The notes beneath the pieces were generated by a model. That model saw nothing but the letters and a program-made list of their open reading frames with translations, had not been told where the DNA came from and did not search any database. A program made the translations under genes and the position numbers. This document shows positions 40,301 through 47,667 of a stretch of 64,000 bases of DNA, piece by piece. Position 1 is the stretch's first letter, and every line of letters begins with the position of its first letter. The stretch covers positions 1 through 64,000 of the forward strand of contig JAFLBZ010000007.1 in the NCBI GenBank assembly GCA_017303715.1. The letters are read 5' to 3'. Origin of the DNA: Rhodothermia bacterium (GTDB taxonomy: Bacteria > Bacteroidota > Rhodothermia > Rhodothermales > UBA2364).

Positions 40301-41026
40301 CAAGCAAACCTCCAGCTTATTAATGGACAAATGTTGATTTTTAAACATTGTGAACTACGAGGCACCAACTTTAGTGGTAGTAAGTTAGCCTTTGCACAAT
40401 TTAATCATCTACATTTAACAGACTGTAATTTTCAGAGGACAGACCTGTGGAAAGCTGAACTATCGGAGTGTCAAATTCAAAGTTGTTTCTTCCAAGAAGC
40501 GAATATGGCCGAGGCGAACTTATCGGGATCGGAGATAAACGAGTCTCATTTTGCTTTTACTTTGTTAAACGGGGTTAAAGCCTTACGAGCAAAGATACAG
40601 CAAAGTAATTTCAAGGGTGCATCTATGGAACAAGCTGTTTTTTCACAAACTGAAATCCAAAATACCATGTTTGATCAAGCCTTTATGGGGCAAGTGAACT
40701 TTGAGAAGGCACGTTTGTTTAGAAGCAGTTTTGAACGGGCAGATTTGAAAGGCTCATTACTCAATGGAACCCAAGTTTCGCGTTGCGACTTTAGGCATTC
40801 AAAACTTACAGAAGCCAACCTAAGCCATGCAAAGTGGGAACATGTCAAGTTAGATGGCGCGAATATGATTATGACACAGGTTCAAACGGCTGTTTTTGAA
40901 GATACAGACCTTAAGGCTGCTCGCTTACACTTTACCCAATTACCTGAAAACGTAACCACACCGCCGAATGCAACAACGCCCCCTATGGTCGTCCTAAGCA
41001 AAATAGAATCCGGTGGAAAACGATAA
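37307..41026 (+). CDS. Giant pentapeptide-repeat protein
   Basis: The 1239-residue protein has no signal peptide or membrane helix. After about 45 non-repeat residues (MSVQKKISNVQLRIATWQ...), A(D/N)LXX pentapeptides run almost unbroken to about residue 1220: ANLSGMDLTSVNLMGANLEK is typical. About 235 repeats would give roughly 59 coils of a right-handed quadrilateral beta-helix, near 28 nm long. Central residues are mostly Leu in the first 40% and increasingly Phe after about residue 550. One irregular break lies near residues 530-545 (LNKTKKLFANF). The tail is disordered-looking (TTPPNATTPP). A permuted actin-like gene follows after 54 bases. Known small pentapeptide proteins mimic DNA (Qnr, MfpA) or serve as scaffolds. 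Function here is unknown. Confidence 0.9.
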   Translation: MSVQKKISNVQLRIATWQHTQWLASSSIKRLGKKLDLRSTDLHKRDLSGQNLSQSSFKEADLSASKLDGATLDEVQFSDANLQEASLTGISAKRAFFEKANLVEAKLINADVQFSNFDFAQLDRCNFGSANLRGSSFKNASLCQVDLHACLIDQANLSNADLREANLSGMDLTSVNLMGANLEKTNLTGANLRGANLKNTNLHGAILTGVNLQGANLEGVILDEISLVNANLIGINLKGARIQKSDFRAAKLHDANLSGALISGTDLSYAEFERVNMAESLLEHVTCYRTRFRDAVFTQARLNHSNFHSADLTYCNMGGVRFAFTNLNEANLEGANLQSCHLWGVSLEQANLAQAVLTKSLIERTNLTKAKLVGVILKGVSMPNVVFDHVVLDGMNLEKADLRQASLLGTSLRGANLEGANFQNASLHSANLSHSNLRNANLKGANLWRINLEEALLDNADLRGCKLDEANLKHATMVAADLTGASLLRTNLEFADLSSALLNQANLDESSLKKAVLEAAEMVNASCDKADFSELQLNKTKKLFANFRQANLEQANLAGLNLQGFDFRGANLSQANLQDCNLQKANFEHANLSGALLRNVNLLQTRLSGANLQRIDLQHTHLSNLVLNNTNLEKANFSFASLNQCSFQEASLREAIFEHANFLQCNLERARFEHTVLNNASFKACNLAQSNFRNAQMERGHIDQCGASSAIFDMALMTNITISTSNLNEANFAHATLSQAKFHNLFLKSTVFERADLKDATFSHIELLQTNFKEARLERVAFKNVRFKQVIFDKAHLDEADCSTLSFESVSFQEAILRDTKFPLTHFVDCQFRGASCVKTKFAGATFFDCKLPQTLMSQTNFNNARFWFPDFTGSVFSGANLTDTTFKKAQLAHCRFEKVKMERMNFRDQILEKIAFEECDLSNSFFQGTNIKDVTFEKTLLNGTNFEGAIFTRVRLHLAKLRGTVLREAQLTQIEAPYSDFQGSDLQGAVFENTNLQQANLQLINGQMLIFKHCELRGTNFSGSKLAFAQFNHLHLTDCNFQRTDLWKAELSECQIQSCFFQEANMAEANLSGSEINESHFAFTLLNGVKALRAKIQQSNFKGASMEQAVFSQTEIQNTMFDQAFMGQVNFEKARLFRSSFERADLKGSLLNGTQVSRCDFRHSKLTEANLSHAKWEHVKLDGANMIMTQVQTAVFEDTDLKAARLHFTQLPENVTTPPNATTPPMVVLSKIESGGKR

Positions 41027-41080
41027 AATATACCACCTTCATTCCCTTAACTCCCTCCACAAAACCCTTTTGAATACCCC

Positions 41081-42106
41081 ATGTTGATTACATACCCTTT
41101 TCCCAGCGTTTACGAGACCCATAATGGCGACTTGGTTAATGTAGCTTCCGATTTGTTACAAGGCATGAAAATCTATTCGGATCAAACAGGCTATATTATT
41201 GGTCAGCTCGCCCTTTCAGAAGGGATCAATCCGCATAAAGCCATTAACAGTTCGCCACATGAGTTGGATTACAGGCTCTTGGTGCAGTCTGGCTTGCTCC
41301 TCGCCTCCAGCCTTAGCGATGAGCCTATCGTCCTGACGTCCGGCTTCCCCTTCTCTACGTACAACATGAACCGCCAAGCAGCCATAGATTATATCACGGG
41401 AACTCACAGGATTGAGTACGCCCCTTCTACCTTTGGCGGTTCTACGCGCCAATTCCGCTCGGTTGCCGTTGCCAAAACAGAAATCATTCCAGAAATTTTT
41501 GGATGCGTAAAAGCCACCAGAAACGCAGAGGAGTTTAGGGAAAAGCCATTTTTTATGGTCAGTTTGGGCTATGGGACTTTTGAAGCCTGTTTGAGCAACA
41601 AGTCTGGAATCGTCCAAAGAACCATGATCTCGGCCCAAGGGATTCGTTATGCGGTGGACGACTGCATGAAGGAACTGTCTAAGAGCTATTATTTGGGCTT
41701 ACGTACCGAACATCAATTTGATGTAGCCTTCCAGTCTGGTTCCACCATGCTTAATCGGAAACGGATTGATATTACGGAAATCCGTAAAATTGCGTTGAAG
41801 CGATACTTCCGGAACGTCATCGCTTCGGCCATCCGCAACTTGTGGACTGATGAGGACTTTGGCAAAACAGACACTTTGGTGATTGCTGGAGGTGGCGCAC
41901 TTTACACAGACCTAATGGATTGCTTTGACGAGGAATATGGCGATACGCTAAATATCCGTGTGCTTGATGACCCGCTTACCGCTGCAAGTCGGGGATACTG
42001 CATTCATTCCGTTGAGGTCACTGGAGATCAGAATAGTGTAGCGGTTGGTTTGGACATTGGAAACGCAAATACGGTTGTCACCATTTATTCCGATTTTGCC
42101 CCTTAA
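41081..42106 (+). CDS. Circularly permuted actin-like (ParM/Ta0583-type) protein
   Basis: The 341-residue protein aligns by eye with Ta0583/ParM-type actins, but from the second strand pair onward: YPFPSVYE (residues 5-12), TGYIIGQLAL (36-45), EPIVLTSGFPFSTY (81-94), the phosphate-2 loop MVSLGYGTFEACL (159-171) and the adenosine motif VIAGGGALYTDLM (267-279). The phosphate-1 motif that normally starts such proteins is at the end: VGLDIGNANTVVTIYSD (322-338). The order is therefore circularly permuted, and no DxG motif precedes the start. The usual phosphate-1 Lys is Val332 and the usual phosphate-2 Asp is Ser161, so ATP hydrolysis may be altered or lost. It lies 54 bases after the giant pentapeptide gene and before a terminator, suggesting a two-gene operon. 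A cytoskeletal or scaffold role is inference. Confidence 0.85.
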   Translation: MLITYPFPSVYETHNGDLVNVASDLLQGMKIYSDQTGYIIGQLALSEGINPHKAINSSPHELDYRLLVQSGLLLASSLSDEPIVLTSGFPFSTYNMNRQAAIDYITGTHRIEYAPSTFGGSTRQFRSVAVAKTEIIPEIFGCVKATRNAEEFREKPFFMVSLGYGTFEACLSNKSGIVQRTMISAQGIRYAVDDCMKELSKSYYLGLRTEHQFDVAFQSGSTMLNRKRIDITEIRKIALKRYFRNVIASAIRNLWTDEDFGKTDTLVIAGGGALYTDLMDCFDEEYGDTLNIRVLDDPLTAASRGYCIHSVEVTGDQNSVAVGLDIGNANTVVTIYSDFAP

Positions 42107-42150
42107 GGAATGGCTTAGGTTCACACCATAAATAAAGCAAATCCTACAAT

Positions 42151-42179
42151 AAGCGGCGTTTTTTTTACGTCGCTTTTTT
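42151..42179 (+). terminator. Terminator of the pentapeptide/actin-like operon
   Basis: AAGCGGCG (42151-42158) pairs with CGTCGCTT (42168-42175), with one G-T pair, around a T-rich loop and followed by T residues. It closes the two-gene unit 37307-42106. Confidence 0.8.
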
Positions 42180-42257
42180 GTTATGTTAAAAATTCGCCCT
42201 ATTTTTCCGCACCTCCACTTGAGGACACAGCATAAGTTCACGATAAACCTTTCACGT

Positions 42258-45200
42258 ATGACGAAAAAAACATGGTTCTTGAGTATTATTGGAGCCACCA
42301 TCGCTTTATTGGTCATCTACTTTTGGCCCTCAAAAAATCAATTCTTAGTTGCAGCAGAACGTAAAGGTCCCGGCGAATTTGCGGCTTGGCATCAACTCAT
42401 CCGCACCAAAGACGGGGAAAAAAGCCCTTCATATCCGGCAAATTACAGAATAAACGAACTGAACAAGGCGCTGAACAATCCCTATTTATTAGGTAAGCGT
42501 AGCACCGTATTGAATTGGCAAGAGCGAGGGCCATTCAATATTTCGGGGCGTACTCGTGCCATTGTTGTAGATGTTTCGGACGCAACCGGAGACACTTGGT
42601 TTGCGGGTACAGCTGGTGGTGGCATTTGGAAAACCACCAATGCGGGAAGGTCGTGGCAAGACAAAACCCCCTTGCTCCCAAACTTGGCGACGATCTCAAT
42701 GGTACAATCGCCCACAAATCCAGACCTCCTCTATGCCGGAACAGGCGAAGGATTTAACAATATTGACGCAATCCGAGGAGACGGTATTTTTGTCTCGAAA
42801 GATCACGGCGAAACATGGAAGCAGTTGGCCGCCACAGCTTCCAACAACGATTTCAAGTTTGTAAACCGGTTGGTTATAGACCCCAAAAACCCAGACATTC
42901 TTTTGGCGGCAACGAATACAGGCGTTTTTAAAACAACCGATGGGGGCGAATCTTGGAAAAATGTGATGGGCGGCTGGGTACAACAAATTGTTGCTAACCC
43001 CCTAAATTTTAAAACGTTATACGCGGCAAGAAACGGAAACGGCGTGTATAAATCGGTGAATAGAGGCGAGACCTGGACAAAAACCGAATTTGGCATTACG
43101 GACGGTTTTGGAAGATCGGAGTTAGCCGTAGCCGCACAAGACACCAATTTGGTTTATGCGGCCGTCGTTGTTTCGGTAACGGTGGACAATACGAAAAAAT
43201 CAGATTCACGCCTTATGGTGAGCCGAGACGGCGCTCAAACATGGTCTGCAACCACTTACCAACGGGTTTCCGGCAACCTAAAAGCCAATTGGATGAGCGA
43301 CCAAGGGTGGTACGATAATACGATTGCCGTCAATCCATTAAACAAAAATGAAGTCTTTGTAGGCGGGATAGACATTGTCCGCCTTACATTGAATCCCTCC
43401 GACAATTCCTTTTTAACAACCCACCTCACGAGTGGATATGGCGGGGCGGGGTGTCAGAACTACTTTGGCTCGCCTTGTATTGCCCCCACTGCTACCGCCG
43501 ATGTGCACGTGGATCAACATCTACTGGTTCCCTTTTTGGAGACCAGCAATTCCTTTAGGCTCCTTGCCGCAAACGATGGTGGAATCGCATACTCAAGTGA
43601 TATGGGGAATAATTGGGTTCAATTTGACGGTATCCAGTCCACTCAATTCTATGGCGCATCAAAAAAACCCTTGGTTCAGGCGTATTTCGGTGGTATGCAA
43701 GACAATGGCACTTGGTTTACGGGAGATAACGCTTCCCCCCAAACGGCTTGGCGCAGTGCCATGGGTGGCGATGGTTTTGAGGTTATTTGGCACCAAACAG
43801 ACCCAACAAAAATGATGGGTGCTTCGCAATTTAATGGCGTAAGTCGTTCTGAAAACAGTGGAACTTCCTTTCAAGCCTTATCGAATCTGACAGATCGTGG
43901 AACAGGTAAAGGCCCTTTTATCACACTTTTGGCAAATAGCCCCATGAATGCCGATCGGGTGTTTGCCGTGGGTTCATCTGGGGTATGGCGAACCAATGAC
44001 TTCGGAACCAATTGGGAAGTAAAAAAGCCCGGAGACGGTTGGAACTGGAGCGGCGCAGATGTTCGGGTCTCTATGGCCAATCCCAACATCATTTGGACAG
44101 GCAATGGCCTCACCGGAGGACGATTCTTGTTTGTCTCGAACGACGGTGGAGACACCTACGCGCCAGTTTCGACCTATAACGCTACCCTTGGCAATGTGAC
44201 AACCCTTGCCACACATCCAACACAAGATTCTACGGCGTTCGCACTTTATTCTATTTCAAATGCACCTAAGATCCTAAGAACCAAAGATTTAGGAAAAACA
44301 TGGGAGGACATTTCCGGTTTTGGCTCAGGTACACTAAGCAGTACAGGATTTCCGAATGTTGCCGTCTATTCTTTATTGGTCTTGCCCCATGCACCGCAGA
44401 CGATTTGGGTTGGTACTGAAATCGGGCTGTTCGAGTCGGTTGATGAGGGCAAAACATGGCACTATGCCAATAACGGACTTCCAGCGGTTGCTATCTGGAC
44501 GATGGAGGTGATTGATGACGAAGTGGTTCTGGGGACACATGGCCGGGGTGTCTGGACAGTAAAGATTCCCGAACTCCTTACCCACTCCTTCCAGCCGCCG
44601 GTGGTCAAAGAATTTGGCCAAATTACCGGAGAACCTCCAGTGGCAACGTTCGTTTTGAGAACGGTATATGACTCCACATGGGTGTTTGTAAACCAAACCA
44701 AACTTAAAACCATTCCAAAAAACAACGCTGGGGATATCCTTTCGCCCGACCTTAACAGCCTTACCGCAAAATCCCTGAACCTTACCATTCGTGTTTTTAG
44801 AGGGAACAAGAGCATTAATGTGACACGAGGCTTAAACAATCTTAGCCCGTTTGGCCCACTGCTAACAGGTATTGCGACGGACTTTGACACCTCCGAAGCC
44901 AATGGACTGTTCTTTACCCCGGGATCGGCGGATGGCGATGCCGTCTTCGGAATCTCTACGGCTCCAGGATTTACAGGGCGTGCTATCCATACCCAACACC
45001 CTGTATCCATTGCTCCGGGAAGTACATTTATTTTCCAATTGACCAGTAAAATAACCGTTGCCGCCGTTAGTAGCGACGCTTTTATGGAGTACGACGAAAT
45101 TGCGATCCTTAAACCGGGCGCAACGGGGTCTAAATTCCCAGATTTTGAATTTGGTGGGTATGTTGTTCCAGAAGGCAGTAAAGATGGGAAAAACTGGACT

Positions 45201-45719
45201 CCACTGGCCGCTGGAGTCAATAGCAGTGCCTATACCGAATGGCGAACCGCTTATACAAACAAAACCAACGGAAATCCGTCTTTGGTGAAACGCAAGAAAA
45301 TTGACCTACTAAAAACCTTTAAATCTGGTGATAAGATCAATATTCGGTTCCACCTCATTAACCCTTCTGGCACTTTAGATGGATGGGGATGGATGGCCGA
45401 TAATCTTGAAATCCAAAAACGCAAACTGGTTCCGAACGAGCAAGAAACGCAACCGCTTCAATTTACACTCGCCCAGAATTACCCCAATCCGTTTAATCCA
45501 TCCACCAATATTCGGTTTACCCTAAACCGGACGGGATGGGTAAACCTGCAAGTATTTGACCTAAACGGGCGCTTGGTTCGCACCCTGATCAATGCACAAA
45601 CCGAGGCCGGAAGCCATTCCATACGTTTTGATGCACAAAACCTTCCAAGTGGAACCTATGTGTATCGGATAAAAACAGCACAAGGCATACAAAGCCGTAA
45701 AATGACCTTCTTAAAATAA
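42258..45719 (+). CDS. Exported BNR/VPS10-like beta-propeller protein with T9SS sorting domain
   Basis: The ATG at 42258 (MTKKTWFLSIIGATIALLV) gives 1153 residues and a good signal peptide; an upstream in-frame start at 42183 overlaps the preceding terminator. The first 750 residues contain repeated BNR/Asp-box blades: GGGIWKTTNAGRSW, GIFVSKDHGETW, GVFKTTDGGESW and GVYKSVNRGETW. They resemble sortilin/glycosyl-hydrolase propellers. A beta-sandwich region follows. The C-terminus is a T9SS type A sorting domain with YPNPFNPSTNIRF, LNGRLVRTL and SGTYVYRI. It would be exported to the cell surface or medium. No glycosidase catalytic pair was recognised, so a binding role is as likely as an enzymatic one. 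Confidence 0.85.
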   Translation: MTKKTWFLSIIGATIALLVIYFWPSKNQFLVAAERKGPGEFAAWHQLIRTKDGEKSPSYPANYRINELNKALNNPYLLGKRSTVLNWQERGPFNISGRTRAIVVDVSDATGDTWFAGTAGGGIWKTTNAGRSWQDKTPLLPNLATISMVQSPTNPDLLYAGTGEGFNNIDAIRGDGIFVSKDHGETWKQLAATASNNDFKFVNRLVIDPKNPDILLAATNTGVFKTTDGGESWKNVMGGWVQQIVANPLNFKTLYAARNGNGVYKSVNRGETWTKTEFGITDGFGRSELAVAAQDTNLVYAAVVVSVTVDNTKKSDSRLMVSRDGAQTWSATTYQRVSGNLKANWMSDQGWYDNTIAVNPLNKNEVFVGGIDIVRLTLNPSDNSFLTTHLTSGYGGAGCQNYFGSPCIAPTATADVHVDQHLLVPFLETSNSFRLLAANDGGIAYSSDMGNNWVQFDGIQSTQFYGASKKPLVQAYFGGMQDNGTWFTGDNASPQTAWRSAMGGDGFEVIWHQTDPTKMMGASQFNGVSRSENSGTSFQALSNLTDRGTGKGPFITLLANSPMNADRVFAVGSSGVWRTNDFGTNWEVKKPGDGWNWSGADVRVSMANPNIIWTGNGLTGGRFLFVSNDGGDTYAPVSTYNATLGNVTTLATHPTQDSTAFALYSISNAPKILRTKDLGKTWEDISGFGSGTLSSTGFPNVAVYSLLVLPHAPQTIWVGTEIGLFESVDEGKTWHYANNGLPAVAIWTMEVIDDEVVLGTHGRGVWTVKIPELLTHSFQPPVVKEFGQITGEPPVATFVLRTVYDSTWVFVNQTKLKTIPKNNAGDILSPDLNSLTAKSLNLTIRVFRGNKSINVTRGLNNLSPFGPLLTGIATDFDTSEANGLFFTPGSADGDAVFGISTAPGFTGRAIHTQHPVSIAPGSTFIFQLTSKITVAAVSSDAFMEYDEIAILKPGATGSKFPDFEFGGYVVPEGSKDGKNWTPLAAGVNSSAYTEWRTAYTNKTNGNPSLVKRKKIDLLKTFKSGDKINIRFHLINPSGTLDGWGWMADNLEIQKRKLVPNEQETQPLQFTLAQNYPNPFNPSTNIRFTLNRTGWVNLQVFDLNGRLVRTLINAQTEAGSHSIRFDAQNLPSGTYVYRIKTAQGIQSRKMTFLK

Positions 45720-45803
45720 AGTGTATTATGGATTCATGAAACAGCGGGCAATCTGATAAAGGTGTAACTGGCGGAGCGCCGCCGACTATATACATTAAAA
45801 CAA

Positions 45804-46664
45804 TCAGTTTTGCTTTGATCGTTTCCGGAGTTCGTCAGATGTCATTCCGGTTCCATCGTGTTTCCAGCCTGGCGGTCCAAACACATAGCCCAATTTGGCC
45901 CGCCAGGTAGGGGCATTCCAAACATCCTTCACCATATCTTGCCACTCATGCAAGGCAATCCGCACCGGATTATAAGAATAAATATTTTTGGTAAGCCCAT
46001 ACGTTGGTTGTTCCTTCTCCGGCACGAAGGTTCCAAATATCCGATCCCAAATGATCAACATCCCTGCATGGTTTCGGTCTAAATATTGCGCATCGGAGGC
46101 GTGGTGTACCCGATGATGGGAAGGCGTATTGAAGAAGTACTCCAACGGACCTAATTTTGTAATGATTTCCGTATGAATCCAGAATTGATAAATCAGGCTA
46201 ATGGCACTCATTGTCAGTACCATCAAAGGATGGAATCCTAAAAGTGGGAGCCAGAGATAAAACCAGCCACTAAAAAACGAACCTGTCCATGTTTGCCGCA
46301 AAGCCGTCCCCAAATTGTATTTTTGTGACGAATGATGCACCACATGCGACGCCCACAGTATCCGACTCTCGTGACTGAGGCGATGTAGCCAATAATACGT
46401 GAAGTCGTCACCAAAGAAAAGCAAAACCCAGACCCACCAAGCCCCCCCTAAGTCGAACAAGCGAAATTCGTACACCAAATAATAAAGCCCCAGAAAAAAA
46501 CCTTTGGTCAATAGGCCAATCAGCACATTTCCAATGCCCATCGTAAGACTGGCGGCGGTGTCCTTAGGTTCATACAAATGAAGTTGCTCTTTGGCCGAAA
46601 TGATGGCCTCAAGGATAATCAGTATAATAAACGCAGGAATCGCGTAGTGAATCAAACTTGGCAT
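45804..46664 (-). CDS. Sterol desaturase / fatty acid hydroxylase family protein
   Basis: The 286-residue membrane protein has four or so hydrophobic segments and the three His boxes of the di-iron family: HRLSHE, HVVHHSSQ and HRVHHASD. The intervening FFGDDFTYYWLHRLSHES and FNTPSHHRVHHASD are typical. Family members hydroxylate or desaturate sterols, hopanoids, carotenoids or fatty acids using O2; the substrate cannot be read from the sequence. It converges on the T9SS propeller gene and is divergent from the DsbA-like gene. Confidence 0.88.
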   Translation of the reverse strand: MPSLIHYAIPAFIILIILEAIISAKEQLHLYEPKDTAASLTMGIGNVLIGLLTKGFFLGLYYLVYEFRLFDLGGAWWVWVLLFFGDDFTYYWLHRLSHESRILWASHVVHHSSQKYNLGTALRQTWTGSFFSGWFYLWLPLLGFHPLMVLTMSAISLIYQFWIHTEIITKLGPLEYFFNTPSHHRVHHASDAQYLDRNHAGMLIIWDRIFGTFVPEKEQPTYGLTKNIYSYNPVRIALHEWQDMVKDVWNAPTWRAKLGYVFGPPGWKHDGTGMTSDELRKRSKQN

Positions 46665-46782
46665 TGCGTTGTTTTTCAGGTTAGGGGAACCAAATGGGAT
46701 GTAAACGAACTATAAAGACTTGTTGTCGTTCATCCAGATGAACCCATAAATTTACAACCCCTTTTAGTTGTTCCAAAGCCCA

Positions 46783-47457
46783 ATGAAGCAAAAACTTTTT
46801 ACCCTCCTCTTTTTGTGCGGTCTGCCTATTTTTTTGGCGGCACAAAACAATACAGATCCTTTTGAAAAAGACCGTGCTTTGATTTTGAAGGCAGACCAAG
46901 CCCGTATCTATGGCAATGATACCACCAAAGTCTATATCAACGAATTTGCGGACTTTGCCTGCCCCGATTGCAAGTGGTTTTTTGAAACCCGCCTCGACTC
47001 CCTCAAGAACCAATTTATTAAAAATGGCAAGGCCAACTTTATTTATCGGGCCTATGTCATTCCTCGGCTCATGCGCGGCTATCATGGCGCAGAGGCCGCA
47101 TTTTGTGCAGGAGGCGTTTCGGGAAAAGTTGGCTTCGAGGGTATGATGCGGAAATTATTTAACCAGCAAGCAGATTGGCGGAGGCTACAAAATCCACTTC
47201 CAAAGTTCGAGGAGTATGCCCGCTCCCTTAAAATCCCTCTTTTACCCTTTAAAGATTGCTTGGCCCGCGATGTCATGGTTCCTTTAATCATCACGGATAT
47301 CCGACTAGCAAACGCCGTGGACATCCCCGGAACACCTACGTTGGTCTTGACAACCTATGGCGACTTTAGCGGGGATGCCATGTTGGATCCGGATGTTCCT
47401 TTTACCAAATTAGAAGAAACCATCCGAAGGGTCGAGGGCAAGATTCCTAAGAAATAA
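46783..47457 (+). CDS. DsbA-like thioredoxin-fold protein
   Basis: From the ATG at 46783 the product has 224 residues with a signal peptide (KLFTLLFLCGLPIFLAAQ). A TTG five codons upstream is the only earlier start. The redox motif CPDC (about residues 60-63) sits in FADFACPDCKWFFETRLD, as in DsbA/DsbG-type proteins. The segment VDIPGTPTLVLTTYGDF contains the conserved cis-Pro loop (GTP). It would act in the periplasm as a thiol oxidase or isomerase. A strong terminator follows directly and marks the left edge of the defence island. Confidence 0.85.
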   Translation: MKQKLFTLLFLCGLPIFLAAQNNTDPFEKDRALILKADQARIYGNDTTKVYINEFADFACPDCKWFFETRLDSLKNQFIKNGKANFIYRAYVIPRLMRGYHGAEAAFCAGGVSGKVGFEGMMRKLFNQQADWRRLQNPLPKFEEYARSLKIPLLPFKDCLARDVMVPLIITDIRLANAVDIPGTPTLVLTTYGDFSGDAMLDPDVPFTKLEETIRRVEGKIPKK

Positions 47458-47462
47458 TCATG

Positions 47463-47497
47463 AAAAGGTCGGAGGCTGTTTTTCCGGCCTTTTTTTT
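47463..47497 (+). terminator. Terminator at the left edge of the defence island
   Basis: AAAAGGTCGGA pairs with TCCGGCCTTTT and is followed by T residues. Its first 29 bases (47463-47491) differ at only four positions from the hairpin at 59110-59138 on the far side of the island. Confidence 0.85.
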
Positions 47498-47667
47498 ATT
47501 TCCCAATGATAAATGTGTGGTTAATAACGGCAGGATTCAGTAGTGCTAAGGTACGTTATGCGTTTTTTTGAAGGAAGGCTTCGCTTCACTTCCCAAGAGA
47601 AAAGCCATGTTGTATATTGAAATTACTCCGGCCATCATCCCAAAATATGCTATCAACCCAAATAAAG

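Noticed and set aside
37307..41026. CRISPR array or tandem DNA repeat
   Set aside because: The periodicity is 15 bases at protein level with diverged DNA, explained fully by pentapeptide repeats; no spacers occur.
41027..41080. A lost N-terminal phosphate-1 hairpin of the actin-like gene upstream of its start
   Set aside because: The 54 bases before the ATG contain no frame encoding a DxG motif, so a frameshifted or misplaced start does not explain the motif order.
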